Source: CAZCVI01 sp964502145 (lineage in GTDB: Bacteria; Acidobacteriota; Aminicenantia; UBA2199). From it: DNA of 64,000 nt. The position numbers were made by a program, and so were the translations under genes. The stretch spans positions 159,492 through 223,491 of the forward strand of contig CAZCVI010000005.1 of assembly GCA_964502145.1 (NCBI GenBank). The letters are read 5' to 3'. Shown one piece after another: positions 51,837 through 61,472 of the stretch. Position 1 is the stretch's first letter. Every line of letters starts with the position of its first letter. The notes under the pieces are model-generated. The model had not been told where the DNA came from, made no database searches, and saw nothing but the letters and a program-made list of their open reading frames with translations.

Positions 51837-52535
51837 ATGGCATCCATCTTTGACAAGAATAGCAAATCAGAAAAGGACGCCGAATTACAGGAAAAGTTCA
51901 AGAACCTCATCATGGAACGGCGGTTCATGGAATTGTCCCATTTGATTACCGTTAACCAGGTGTTTCCACCCGATTACATTGTGCGCATGGGTTTCAAATC
52001 CTATATGCAGGGAAATCGCAGCCAACGTGTGCGGTTGTTTTTTGTCATGAAACTCAAGGAAATCTCCAAGATGAACCCGGACGAAACTATTCTGGAAGAA
52101 ATTATCCGCACCTCCTTTGAAATGAGTTCCCCCCACATTCTTGATTCCTTGTGCAAACGCTTGGAAATCGACAAAGCCATTTTTAAGACCATGGGCGACG
52201 AATTGCAGGAAGCCTACCTGGGCCATGTTAAAAAAGGGGTGTTTGCCAACGTCGAAAAATTAATGGAAATCACCGGTGTCGAACCTGCCGAATCTATTAT
52301 TCAAAGAGGATACAAGTACTATCTCGAAGAAGGCAAGGTCATCAGCTTCACCGGTTTAAAAAATAAAACCAATATCAAACCCGATAAAAAAATGATGTTA
52401 GAAATCTTCAAATTGTACCAGGAAAACGCCAACAAGTACGATCTCGAAAAGAAAACTACCCCCGAAGGCAATGTCTGGAAAAAACGCATTGAACGATTGC
52501 GCAAAGCTATGGCTACCAAAGGCGAAAAAGAATAA
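51837..52535 (+). CDS. Helical hypothetical protein in HDOD operon
   Basis: 232 residues, unrecognised. It is predicted almost all alpha-helical and charged, with two sub-repeats that resemble each other: VFPPDYIVRMGFKSYMQGNR and VEPAESIIQRGYKYYLEEGK, each followed by a stretch of K and F. No signal or membrane segment. AAGGGAG lies before ATG 51837. It follows the first HDOD gene at 17 bp, so it is co-translated. It may be an adaptor; no function can be assigned. Confidence 0.6.
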   Translation: MASIFDKNSKSEKDAELQEKFKNLIMERRFMELSHLITVNQVFPPDYIVRMGFKSYMQGNRSQRVRLFFVMKLKEISKMNPDETILEEIIRTSFEMSSPHILDSLCKRLEIDKAIFKTMGDELQEAYLGHVKKGVFANVEKLMEITGVEPAESIIQRGYKYYLEEGKVISFTGLKNKTNIKPDKKMMLEIFKLYQENANKYDLEKKTTPEGNVWKKRIERLRKAMATKGEKE

Positions 52536-52558
52536 GTTATTTATTCAAGGTATGATAT

Positions 52559-52606
52559 GTTTAAGATTATGTTTAAGATTATATTTAAGATTATATTTAA
52601 GATTAT
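52559..52606. repeat. 12-bp tandem repeat in operon leader
   Basis: Four copies of RTTTAAGATTAT between the helical protein gene and the pseudo-receiver gene. Confidence 0.6.
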
Positions 52607-52639
52607 GATTATGAATTCAATAAAAACGGAAAATGAGCA

Positions 52640-55375
52640 ATGAGCAAAATACTTATCGTCGACCAGGACCCGATCAACTCCAGTAAACTGAAATTGGTTC
52701 TCTCTAAATATGGAACATGTGATGTAGCCACCACCGGACCGGATGCTTTAAATATGTTCAATAACGCCCATGTCTCCGGGGAACCATTCGATTTTATCAG
52801 CGTGGAAACTACGATCACGGAAATAAAAGGAGACCAACTCGCCTCCCAGTTCAGAGCGTATGAACTCGAAATAGCAGCCGTGCCCGCCGCACTTCTTTTA
52901 TTGGTGAACGAGGACCCCTCACCCGAACTGTCTAATTTCCTGGCTGAAAACGATATTAAATCCCTGGTTAAACCGCTTAATCGGAAATCGTTGGAAACCC
53001 TCCTCTCTGAAATCGGTTTGACTAAAAGCGAAACACCGGTAACTCCCTCAACTCCACTCACACCCGCTCCACCCCAAACCCCAACACCCGCCCCACCCAG
53101 TGTTTCCAAACCGGTAGATGCCAAGGTGCAATTGATTTTGAAGAAAATGGTTTCTATAATCAATGAACCCGCCCAATTGGGCGAAACCGATTTTATTTAT
53201 GTCATGGAGGAGTTGGTCAAGAACGGGGGCAAGCAAGCCGAACTTGCTTTGGGACAGGCGATTAGTTCCACTAAGCTCCCGCTCCAAACACGGCTTGACC
53301 TCATGCAGGTAGCCGGGAACATCAAAAGCCCTCTTTTACTCGTTCCATTGAACCGTGTTATTGATGCCGAGGATAATATTCGTTCTGTGGAAACTGCTTT
53401 GATGGTTATTGCCAAGTACGGCGATCAACGCGCCCTGGCGATCCTCAATAATGCCCTCAAAAAACTGAAGAACCCCATGCTCCTCAATACCATTCGCCGG
53501 GAAATGACCCGCATCAAGGATCATAATCCCGTGCTTGCTTTATTACCCCGGTTTTTACAGTCGTATAAGATTCGGAAGAACTTCTCTGTCACCCTTGATA
53601 TTCTGAAGAAGATTGTCACCCCCGAACATACCCACCTTTTCGTCAATTATCTCAAATCAGGGAACGATATTATTGAAGACGGTTCATTCGAACTCCTCTG
53701 CGCTGTCGGTGACCCCGCGGTTAAAGCCCCAGTCTTTAATTATTTTGAGGACCGTATCCCTAAAATAACCTGTCTGGCCGAGAAGGAGTGTGATCAACTG
53801 TATAAACTCGTTACCGATATCCAGCAATACCTCGAAAAGAATATCCACTTTATTGATGAGGCTATTTTAGAATTAAAGGAATTGTATACCAAGATAACCG
53901 ATATCCGGGCCAAACATATTCTACTGGCCCTCTTATGTCAGAGCCAGAATTCACAGGCCCTGGCCTTTATTAAATCCGTTTATAACGAGGAACCAGAACT
54001 CAAGGAATGGATTGTAGAGAAACTTTCCGGCAATCAACAGGCCGTGGATTTTCTCTTTGAAAAATACCATGCTGGTCAAGAAGTAAAAATGCAGGTCGTC
54101 AAATCTCTTTTGAAAAGCGAACAAGGCTTGCAATATTTTATCAAACACTTCTTTACCTTTGAACTCGATAAACAGGAACTCATTATTAAGAATCTCTCTT
54201 ATTCCAGTCAACCCTATGTGATCGAATTCATCCGTAAAATTTACCAATCCAATCTTTACAGTATGAAGTGTTATCTCTTGCATGTATTGCGAGCCAGTTA
54301 TCTTTTTGAATTTGAGAATGTCTTGTTTGATCCCGATCATCAACGCGAATTTGCTTTTATGGGTGACGATTATTTGGATACAGTCTGCCAATTGTTCCCC
54401 ATTGCTACCATAAAGAATCTGTTGCACAAGATTTCCTTTGAAGACATCTCGTATTCCAAGGTAAAAAAATATCTCGAACGTATCCAGGAGATCACTGAAA
54501 TAGAACCCGTGTTGGTTTTTAGAGATGTGAAATTGGTCAATAATTTATTTAATAAGATAGTGAATGCCAATAATGTCGATTTAAATGCCCTGTTCTTCTC
54601 CGCCTTTGAACACGTTAAAACCCTTGACCTTATTTCATATAAATACTTGATCGAATCCACCAACACCTTCATTGATATCCGTGGCGCGCAGATTCAACCC
54701 AAGGAAAAAGCCGCCGTGACCAAGTTCAAAACCAAACTTCAAGAACAAATAGAAGATATTCGCACTATTGAGAACATCACCAAGGAATTAAATGTGATTT
54801 TTTCCAATAAACCCATCAGTATCGAACCATTGGAGAAACTCCTCAAAACCTGTCACTTCGCCGTGGTATTGAATGTCGACAAAGTGATTCCTTACCTTGC
54901 CGAACGGGTGCGAAAACCCGAATACATGTCAAAAGATGACAGAGAACTCTTTTATGTTAATCTTCCCGTGATTGGGAAATTTATCGAGTACTGCGCTACC
55001 AGGGACCCCAATGTTCCCGCTGAGGGGCTTTTGAAATTTTTTGCCAAGGATCATCGCATCGTCATCTCTTTTGAAGATAAAAAGTTCACCGCTCTTTTTA
55101 AGGATCAATTCCGGGAACTTCTCCCCGAGTTGCAGGTGATGGTAGAGATGAACCCCACAGAACTTAAAAAATCGGATATCCTGATATGTGATGTCCCTGT
55201 TTTAAAAATTTATGTCGATCAGAAGTTGATCGCGGGGAACCGTGTTTACCTGCACCTGGAGAACCGTGGCGATTATGCCCAATTCAGGGAAGTTAGTCCG
55301 AAAGCCTTCATGCAACCTATTTCTGCCCATCGCGTGGTGAAAATGATATTGAAGGAATTGTTTTTGGAGGGATAA
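52640..55375 (+). CDS. Pseudo-receiver protein with helical repeats, HDOD operon
   Basis: 911 residues. The N-terminal region (1-130) is receiver-like (ILIVDQDPINSSKLKLVLSK, then AALLLLVNEDP and SLVKPLNRKS), but the phosphoacceptor is Glu in FDFISVETTITEIKG, so normal phosphorylation is unlikely. A Pro/Thr linker (about 135-160) leads to a long helical HEAT-like repeat region (about 170-760; e.g. SKLPLQTRLDLMQVAGNIKS, VETALMVIAKYGDQRALAIL, LVNYLKSGNDIIEDGSFELL). The last ~110 residues again look receiver-like (HRIVISFEDKKFTALFKDQF, KKSDILICDVP, FMQPISAHRVV), also without a canonical site. A scaffold for the HDOD partners is likely; the role is an inference. Confidence 0.7.
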   Translation: MSKILIVDQDPINSSKLKLVLSKYGTCDVATTGPDALNMFNNAHVSGEPFDFISVETTITEIKGDQLASQFRAYELEIAAVPAALLLLVNEDPSPELSNFLAENDIKSLVKPLNRKSLETLLSEIGLTKSETPVTPSTPLTPAPPQTPTPAPPSVSKPVDAKVQLILKKMVSIINEPAQLGETDFIYVMEELVKNGGKQAELALGQAISSTKLPLQTRLDLMQVAGNIKSPLLLVPLNRVIDAEDNIRSVETALMVIAKYGDQRALAILNNALKKLKNPMLLNTIRREMTRIKDHNPVLALLPRFLQSYKIRKNFSVTLDILKKIVTPEHTHLFVNYLKSGNDIIEDGSFELLCAVGDPAVKAPVFNYFEDRIPKITCLAEKECDQLYKLVTDIQQYLEKNIHFIDEAILELKELYTKITDIRAKHILLALLCQSQNSQALAFIKSVYNEEPELKEWIVEKLSGNQQAVDFLFEKYHAGQEVKMQVVKSLLKSEQGLQYFIKHFFTFELDKQELIIKNLSYSSQPYVIEFIRKIYQSNLYSMKCYLLHVLRASYLFEFENVLFDPDHQREFAFMGDDYLDTVCQLFPIATIKNLLHKISFEDISYSKVKKYLERIQEITEIEPVLVFRDVKLVNNLFNKIVNANNVDLNALFFSAFEHVKTLDLISYKYLIESTNTFIDIRGAQIQPKEKAAVTKFKTKLQEQIEDIRTIENITKELNVIFSNKPISIEPLEKLLKTCHFAVVLNVDKVIPYLAERVRKPEYMSKDDRELFYVNLPVIGKFIEYCATRDPNVPAEGLLKFFAKDHRIVISFEDKKFTALFKDQFRELLPELQVMVEMNPTELKKSDILICDVPVLKIYVDQKLIAGNRVYLHLENRGDYAQFREVSPKAFMQPISAHRVVKMILKELFLEG

Positions 55376-55423
55376 ACTGAAAAAAAATCCAAGCATCCAA
55401 CAGGAAATCAGGAGATAAATCAG

Positions 55424-56302
55424 ATGGATAAGAAAGACATTTTAGAAAAATTGTTTTCCTCGGACCGGCAATTGCCCACATTGCCCGTGTTATTGACCAA
55501 ATTGAACCAGATGATGGCCGATCCCATGACTTCCAACAAGAAGATCGCCGATCTTATTACCAAGGACCCCTCCATGGTCATAAAAATCCTGAAGATGTCC
55601 AACAGTGCCATGTACAGTAAACGTCAAAAGATCACCAATCTCACCAATGCCATCACCTTTTTGGGCATGGAGAAATTAAAAACCTTGATCTTGCAAATTT
55701 CCCTTGTAAACGTCTTTAATTTCCCTAACGATGGTATACCCGAATTCAGTATCACTACCTTTTGGGAGCATTCTCTGGGCACCGCTTATTTTACCAATCT
55801 TATCACTGCCAAGTTGCAGTTGCCAGTCGATGACAATTATTATATAGCCGGGTTATTGCATGATATTGGCAAGCTTGTTGTCTATCAATTTTATCCCAAG
55901 AAGTTCAATGAGATCATCAAGAAGCAAATCGCTGAAAATTTGATTGATTATGAGGCCGAGGAGCAGGTATTGGGCGTCACTCACAATGATATCGGCGCTT
56001 ATCTCGCCCAGAAATGGAATTTTAACCCTGACATTATCCAGGTTATTGAGCAGCATCATAATGCTACCCAGTCGCATGGCTTAATGGTGGCTATCGTGCA
56101 AATATCCAATCTTTTTGCCAAGACCGCTGGTTTGTGTTTTCCGTGGGATAATAAATGTTTTGAGTTGGTTGGCGATTCCAATTGGGAAGTGATTGCCCAG
56201 CATAGTCAGCATGCCAATATTGAAGAGATGGTGCTTGAAATGATGAATGAATCCGACAGCGTCAAAGAGTCAGTAAAGGAGTTATTAAGTCCTTCAAAAT
56301 AA
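55424..56302 (+). CDS. HDOD-domain protein 2
   Basis: 292 residues, paralogue of the HDOD protein at 50933 (same LPTLPVLLTKLNQMM start, LITKDPSMVIKILKMSNSAMY, FWEHSLGTAYFTNLI, YYIAGLLHDIGKLVV, HNDIGAYLAQKW and VIEQHHNATQ). The two share about half their residues by eye, so they arose by duplication. It lies 48 bp after the pseudo-receiver gene, with GGAG before ATG 55424. Last gene of the operon; the hairpin repeat C4 follows. Confidence 0.9.
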   Translation: MDKKDILEKLFSSDRQLPTLPVLLTKLNQMMADPMTSNKKIADLITKDPSMVIKILKMSNSAMYSKRQKITNLTNAITFLGMEKLKTLILQISLVNVFNFPNDGIPEFSITTFWEHSLGTAYFTNLITAKLQLPVDDNYYIAGLLHDIGKLVVYQFYPKKFNEIIKKQIAENLIDYEAEEQVLGVTHNDIGAYLAQKWNFNPDIIQVIEQHHNATQSHGLMVAIVQISNLFAKTAGLCFPWDNKCFELVGDSNWEVIAQHSQHANIEEMVLEMMNESDSVKESVKELLSPSK

Positions 56303-56328
56303 ACACGTTCCCCCAGTGCCAATAAAAA

Positions 56329-56384
56329 AATTTTTGGGAGTCCAGAACCCTTTTTATAAAAAGGGTTTTGGCCGCCAGCGGCCT
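56329..56384. repeat. Short hairpin repeat, copy C4
   Basis: TTTTTGGGAGTCCAGAACCC, TTTTTATAAAA, AGGGTTTTGGCCGCC and AGCGGCCTC: almost the copy at 10806-10857 with a changed tail. It separates the HDOD operon from the NRPS gene. Confidence 0.75.
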
Positions 56385-56417
56385 CATTGTCCCGGGATTT
56401 CGATGTATTTCAAGGGG

Positions 56418-56446
56418 TTGACGTATTCGTGCTTGTGTAGTACTAT
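56418..56446 (+). promoter_or_regulatory. Putative sigma-70 promoter of NRPS gene
   Basis: TTGACG at 56418-56423 and TACTAT at 56441-56446, 17 nt apart, about 60 nt before ATG 56506. AGGAGG lies at about 56491. Confidence 0.6.
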
Positions 56447-56505
56447 TTAACTTACGTATTACGTTTTTCCAATCTAGGCAAACCAGTTCAGGAGGCAAAG
56501 CTAAA

Positions 56506-59500
56506 ATGAATTCCATCCAATACCATGAATTATCAAATCCCCAAAAGCGGATATGGCTCACCGAGTTATTAAACAATCATCTGGACATGTCCAATATCGG
56601 CTATCTCATCCAATTAAAGGGCCAGTACGATCTACCCCGGCTCGCACAGGTTATCAAGAACGTCGTCAAAACCAACCGTGCCTTGCAGTTGCGCTTTAAA
56701 TATGCCGATCAAGATAAAAGCGAACTCGTGCAATATTACCCCGACTATGAAGAGGCAGAGGTCCAGATCATCGAAGCTCCTGACGATGAGACCTTATTTA
56801 AACAAATCGATAAAATACATCGCGACCGATTTGATGTCACTGGTGGGGCCATGTGTTCTTTTGTTGTGTTTTCTATTGAGAAAACCAGGTTCGGTTTTTT
56901 TGAGAGTGCCCATCATCTTGTCGCCGATGGTATTTCCGCTACCGTTGTCGCCCGTGAAGTCATGGAACAATACCATGCCCTGGCCGGGAAACCATTACCA
57001 GAGATCGTCAAAGAATTCGCCTATACCGATTTTCTCAGGGATGAAAAAGAGTATATCGCCGGTGAAAAGTACCAAAAAGATAAAGAGTATTGGTTGTCAC
57101 GCCTCAATGATTATGATAGCCCCGAAATTACTTTTGCCTTGAATAAAAATAAGAAGAACAGCCTGCGAGTACAACGCCGTTCCTTTCAAATCCCCGCCCA
57201 CCTCATGGGAAATGTTGAACAGTATAAAGTCGATAGCCGCTTTTCTAATTTTGGCTTGTTTATGGCCGCGCTCGCTATTTATTTTAACCGGTTTTCCAAT
57301 CTTGATGATCTCATCATTGGTATGCCCGTTCATAATCGTTCCAAGAAGATATTTCGCGACATGGTTGGTATGTTTGTTTCCACTATTCCCCTGCGCATCA
57401 CTTTTTTACCCGGCTGGAGTTTTAACCAGCTTGTCGCTTATATTAAAACCGAGTTGTGGGAATCATTGAAGCACCAGAGTTATCCCTATAATCATCTCGT
57501 CAAAGATTTAAAAGATGCCGGTGTCGATACCGGTGGATTCTTAAATGTCCAGTTGATTGAGTTACCCGAGGCCATTGATGATTACACCCAGAAACGACAT
57601 TTCTTTTCCACCGCTTACAATATCTCGCAGCTTTCCTTATATCTCAACCAGCAGAACAGCAAGAACCTCCAGGACCTGGATATTGCCATTGATTATCATG
57701 CCGATATTTTCGAGGTTCGCGAGATCGAATTTTTCTTCAAAAGAATCATGGTTATCCTTGAACAGTGCATCCAAGAACCCGAACGTCCCCTTGGTGAATT
57801 AACCTTATTGACTGCCGCCGAGTATCAAGAAATCATCTTCCAACTCAATGATACCCGTGCCCAGTTCCCTGACGACAAAACCCTGCCCCAGCTTTTCCAA
57901 GAACAGGTATTAAAAAATCCCCGCAGTATTGCCCTCGAATATGAGAATCAGACCCTTACTTATCAGGAGTTGGATGTTGTCACCGATAAGCTTGCCCTGA
58001 AATTGCAGCATGCCGGCGTTCTTCCCGATGCCATCGTTGGTATTCTTTGTGAACGCTCCATTGAGGCTATTGTCGCTATTCTAGGAATCTTAAAAGCAGG
58101 TGGTGCCTATCTTCCTATTGACCCCGAATACCCCCTGGAACGAAAAAACTACATCATCCATAACAGCGGGATAGAAATCCTTATACTGGAAAAGATTCTG
58201 GAACAAACCGAAACCGCCTTGTTAGAAAATAACCCGGCCCTTCATAAAATCATCATTGATTATCCTACCCTGGCCGCAGAAACCCTGAGCGGTTCTTTCC
58301 ATAAACCCGCACTTAATGAAGAAAACCTCGCCTATGTCATTTATACCTCCGGTACAACCGGTAATCCCAAGGGCACTTTATTACGACATCGCAATGCCGT
58401 TAATTATATTACCTGGGGGAGTCGTGTGTATGTCGCTGGACAGACCGTCAGTTTTCCTTTGTTTACGTCTTTATCCTTTGATTTAACTGTCACTTCTATT
58501 TTTATTCCCCTTCTTACTGGCAATCGTATCGTGATTTATCGCGAGAGTGAGGAGGGGTTGTTGATTGAGCGCGTGGTTCGCGAGAACAAAGTTGATATCA
58601 TCAAGTTAACTCCTTCCCATTTAAAAATTGTTAGCCAGTTAAAGTGTGCGACCTCGCGCATCAAGAGTTTTATTCTCGGTGGTGAAGAGTTAAAGACCGA
58701 TACCGCCCGTGAAATCACCCAGCATTTTAATGGCAAAATAAATATTTACAATGAGTATGGTCCCACTGAAACTGCTGTGGGTTGTATGATTCATGCTTAT
58801 GATATTCATCGTGATACCGGTGTTGCCGTTCCCATTGGCAAGCCTGCCGATAATGTGCAGATTTATATTCTTGATAAGCACAAACGTCCCGTGCCCCTTG
58901 GCATAACCGGGGAAATATATATAGCCGGTCAGGGAGTCGCCCGCGGGTATCTGAAGAACGATCCATTAACCGCCGAGAAATTTGTCGATAATCCCTTTGT
59001 CTCCGAGCAGAAAATGTATAAGTCCGGTGATCTCGGGCGTTGGAATCTCGATAAAATCCTTGAATTTTATGGTCGTTGTGATGAGCAGGTTAAAATAAGG
59101 GGTTATCGCATTGAACCCGGAGAAATTGAAAAGCAGTTATTAAAAATTCCCGGCGTTAAAGATGCCGTCATTCTCGTCAAGAAAGGACTCCAGGCCGAAC
59201 TATGCGCCTATTTAGTGATGCAGGATCAAAACGGGCCCGAACTCGAAGTCTCCTTATTGCGCGAATCTCTTGCCCGTGAACTTCCTGTCTACATGTTACC
59301 CGCCTCTTTTGTGCAGGTTGATAGTATTCCTTTAACGCGGAACGGCAAAGTCGATTTTAAGAAGCTTGAGACCATGGGTAAGAAGTTGGCTGCCGCCCAA
59401 GAGTATATAGCGCCCCGCAATGATATGGAAACCATGTTGGCTTCCATTTGGGCTGCCGTGTTAAATACCGAGCGTGTTGGTATTACCGACAACTTTTTTG

Positions 59501-61047
59501 AATTGGGGGGCGATTCCATCAAGGCTGTGCAGATTGCCGCCCGTTTGAATGATGCCGGGAAGACCGTGAATGTCAAGGACATTCTTTCCCATCAAACCAT
59601 TGCCAATGTCTGTGCCAATGTTGATTTTGACAGTCATATCCGTAAATTTGAACAAGCCACCATCAGTGGTGATAAAGGTGTCACTCCTATTGAAGGTTGG
59701 TTTTTAGCCCAGAAATTTAGCAACCCCCATTATTTTGATCAATCCGTGTTATTGGATTTTAATGTGACCGTGGATGTTCCCAGTTTAGAAAAGGCTTTTT
59801 CCGAATTATTGATCCGTCATGATGGCTTGCGTTTGAATTATAATCCCCAGAAGAACCTCTTTTATTTCAATAATCTTATATTGGAACACCCCTTTAAGAT
59901 TGATATTGTCAATTTAACTGCCGTGCCTGCGCTGGAGCTGACCCAGCAGATTGAACAGCACGCCTATGATTATAAGGGGCGGTTTGATATTAACCAGGGA
60001 TTGTTGATGCGAGTCGTGCTGTTCAACGTTCCCGGCGAAAAGTGCAAGTTATTAATTATTCTTCATCATCTTGTCAGTGACGGGTTGACGTGGCGTATTT
60101 TATTGGATGATCTGTATAATCTTTACAAGTCTTTTTCCCGTGGTGAGGAACCCGCCCCCGCGCAAAAAACAGCTTCTTTGCTTGATTGGTATGATGCACT
60201 CGTGCTTTACCGCGATAGTGGTAAGCTTGATAAGGAGAAAGAGTATTGGTTTGAAGCTGAAACTTCTAATTTCCGTTTGCCTTATCTAGCGCCCGGTGAT
60301 AGTGTGGATTGGAGTATAGCCAACCGGGGAGTAGTAAAAGTCGAGTTAGCCCCAGAGGATACCGCGTATTTATTAAAGGGTGCTCATGAGTCTTACAAGA
60401 CTGATGTGCAGATATTAGTGACTGCCGCCCTGGTGCGCTCGTTGCGCCAGTGGACTGGGAAACAAACCGTGACCATTGAAATGGAAAATCATGGCCGTCA
60501 TATTGAAGACCTGGACACTTCTAAGACTACCGGTTGGTTTACCGCTATTTATCCTCTTTTTGTGAAGCGTGAAGACGCCCAAATAGGGGATGAGATCAAG
60601 ACCGTCAAAGAGGCTATCAGGAATGTACCCACCCATGGCATTGGTTATGGTATTATGAAGTATATGAAGGGTGAGGCAGAACAGACAGCTCCCAAGCGGG
60701 CTGAGATTCGTTTTAATTATCTTGGCCAGTTTGATCGTGAGGTTGAGAATGATTTATTTTCCTATTCTTTGACATCTACCGGTAGTGATGTCGCGTTGGA
60801 GAATCATATGACCGCTGTTGTGGAGATTAATGCCATGGTGATGGGGGATGTTTTAAAGGCTGACCTTCATTATGCAAAGGGTGTATTGTCAGAGGCAGAA
60901 GTGATTCGTTTTGCCGATAGTTATATCGAGAATTTGCGGGCCATTTTGGATCATATTCGTCAGGAGGACAACGTGCATTTTACCCCGTCTGATTTTGATA
61001 CCGTCGATTTAAGTGAGGATGATTTAGCCGCGTTGGGTCTCTTGTAG
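56506..61047 (+). CDS. Non-ribosomal peptide synthetase module, condensation-adenylation-carrier-epimerisation, predicted Asn
   Basis: 1513 residues in one module. The condensation domain (about 5-440) has H136-H137-L-V-A-D141-G. The adenylation domain (about 455-960) has YTSGTTGNPKG at about 613-623 and YNEYGPTE near 749. The ten specificity residues read, by alignment to GrsA, D-L-T-K-I-G-E-V-G-K, close to the known Asn code DLTKLGEVGK. The carrier domain has LGGDSIKA (S1004 for the phosphopantetheine arm). The C-terminal domain (about 1055-1490) is epimerisation-like: LHHLVSDGLTW (H1187, H1188, D1192), the IEMENHGRHI region and IRFNYLGQFD. It would deliver D-Asn. No thioesterase and no second module are in the window, so it must work with others. 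Confidence 0.9.
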   Translation: MNSIQYHELSNPQKRIWLTELLNNHLDMSNIGYLIQLKGQYDLPRLAQVIKNVVKTNRALQLRFKYADQDKSELVQYYPDYEEAEVQIIEAPDDETLFKQIDKIHRDRFDVTGGAMCSFVVFSIEKTRFGFFESAHHLVADGISATVVAREVMEQYHALAGKPLPEIVKEFAYTDFLRDEKEYIAGEKYQKDKEYWLSRLNDYDSPEITFALNKNKKNSLRVQRRSFQIPAHLMGNVEQYKVDSRFSNFGLFMAALAIYFNRFSNLDDLIIGMPVHNRSKKIFRDMVGMFVSTIPLRITFLPGWSFNQLVAYIKTELWESLKHQSYPYNHLVKDLKDAGVDTGGFLNVQLIELPEAIDDYTQKRHFFSTAYNISQLSLYLNQQNSKNLQDLDIAIDYHADIFEVREIEFFFKRIMVILEQCIQEPERPLGELTLLTAAEYQEIIFQLNDTRAQFPDDKTLPQLFQEQVLKNPRSIALEYENQTLTYQELDVVTDKLALKLQHAGVLPDAIVGILCERSIEAIVAILGILKAGGAYLPIDPEYPLERKNYIIHNSGIEILILEKILEQTETALLENNPALHKIIIDYPTLAAETLSGSFHKPALNEENLAYVIYTSGTTGNPKGTLLRHRNAVNYITWGSRVYVAGQTVSFPLFTSLSFDLTVTSIFIPLLTGNRIVIYRESEEGLLIERVVRENKVDIIKLTPSHLKIVSQLKCATSRIKSFILGGEELKTDTAREITQHFNGKINIYNEYGPTETAVGCMIHAYDIHRDTGVAVPIGKPADNVQIYILDKHKRPVPLGITGEIYIAGQGVARGYLKNDPLTAEKFVDNPFVSEQKMYKSGDLGRWNLDKILEFYGRCDEQVKIRGYRIEPGEIEKQLLKIPGVKDAVILVKKGLQAELCAYLVMQDQNGPELEVSLLRESLARELPVYMLPASFVQVDSIPLTRNGKVDFKKLETMGKKLAAAQEYIAPRNDMETMLASIWAAVLNTERVGITDNFFELGGDSIKAVQIAARLNDAGKTVNVKDILSHQTIANVCANVDFDSHIRKFEQATISGDKGVTPIEGWFLAQKFSNPHYFDQSVLLDFNVTVDVPSLEKAFSELLIRHDGLRLNYNPQKNLFYFNNLILEHPFKIDIVNLTAVPALELTQQIEQHAYDYKGRFDINQGLLMRVVLFNVPGEKCKLLIILHHLVSDGLTWRILLDDLYNLYKSFSRGEEPAPAQKTASLLDWYDALVLYRDSGKLDKEKEYWFEAETSNFRLPYLAPGDSVDWSIANRGVVKVELAPEDTAYLLKGAHESYKTDVQILVTAALVRSLRQWTGKQTVTIEMENHGRHIEDLDTSKTTGWFTAIYPLFVKREDAQIGDEIKTVKEAIRNVPTHGIGYGIMKYMKGEAEQTAPKRAEIRFNYLGQFDREVENDLFSYSLTSTGSDVALENHMTAVVEINAMVMGDVLKADLHYAKGVLSEAEVIRFADSYIENLRAILDHIRQEDNVHFTPSDFDTVDLSEDDLAALGLL

Positions 61048-61068
61048 ACGCGCCATCCTGGCGCATTA
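61046..61068. repeat. 23-bp imperfect palindrome, inverted copy of 42301-42323
   Basis: It contains GACGCGCCATCCTGGCGC and overlaps the last stop codon bases of the NRPS gene. The same 23-bp string lies inverted upstream of the POT transporter. Confidence 0.6.
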
Positions 61069-61126
61069 CTAAGCGGCGAAAATAGAGACTTGAATACAAT
61101 TTCTGGCGAGTGTCTTTGAAGTCAGG

Positions 61127-61163
61127 AAAAAAACCAGGGCTCGCTGCTGGAGCAAGCCCTGGG
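61127..61163 (-). terminator. Terminator of peptide gene 1
   Basis: For the minus strand: CCAGGGCT, loop, AGCCCTGG and then seven T residues (plus-strand A-run 61127-61133). It is located 8 bp after the stop codon of peptide 1. Confidence 0.85.
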
Positions 61164-61170
61164 TAAGGGG

Positions 61171-61365
61171 TTAGGGTTGAATGATACAATCTACCGTTTC
61201 TATACAACGACCATAGCAAGTAATCGTACAACGAGGCTGGCAAGTATATCTAGTATTGAAGGTTGGTGGATAGCCACCCACGATGTTTTTCATGTCGCCA
61301 CCAGTTAAATCAGCCACGGTGTGTTTCTTGATTGATAATTTCTTTCGTAATGTTTTTGTTTTCAT
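61171..61365 (-). CDS. Cys-rich leader peptide 1 (double-glycine type RiPP-like precursor)
   Basis: 64 residues. Leader of about 31 residues: KTKTLRKKLSIKKHTVADL, TGGDMKNIVGG; the G-G end is the likely cleavage point. The core of about 33 residues has five cysteines (TCQPRC, TC, RC, DC) and many Thr. The leader pattern L-x-x-K-x-T-V-x-x-L with E/D-M-K-x-I-x-G-G resembles the Bacteroidetes-type class I lanthipeptide/GG natural product leaders. AGGAGA precedes the ATG. It has its own terminator. No modifying enzyme (dehydratase, radical SAM) is in the window, so the final product is unknown. Confidence 0.75.
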   Translation of the reverse strand: MKTKTLRKKLSIKKHTVADLTGGDMKNIVGGYPPTFNTRYTCQPRCTITCYGRCIETVDCIIQP

Positions 61366-61429
61366 AGATTCTCCTTTTTTTTATTTATATTATTTTTAAA
61401 CTGAAAAGCACTGGAAATACAAAAGAGTT

Positions 61430-61464
61430 AAAAAACCAGGGCTCGCTACTGGAGCGAGTCCTGG
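61430..61464 (-). terminator. Terminator of peptide gene 2
   Basis: CCAGGGCTCGCT / AGCGAGTCCTGG stem (one G-T pair) followed on the minus strand by T residues (plus A-run 61430-61435), 8 bp after the stop. Confidence 0.8.
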
Positions 61465-61472
61465 GTAAGGGG

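Noticed and set aside
59690..60980. Second condensation domain at the NRPS C-terminus
   Set aside because: The HHLVSDGLTW motif with the following NHGR and RFNYLGQFD regions fits an epimerisation domain better than a peptide-bond-forming condensation domain.
60980..61243. Minus-strand open frame over the NRPS end
   Set aside because: It overlaps the 3' end of the NRPS gene, the 23-bp repeat and peptide 1 in another frame.
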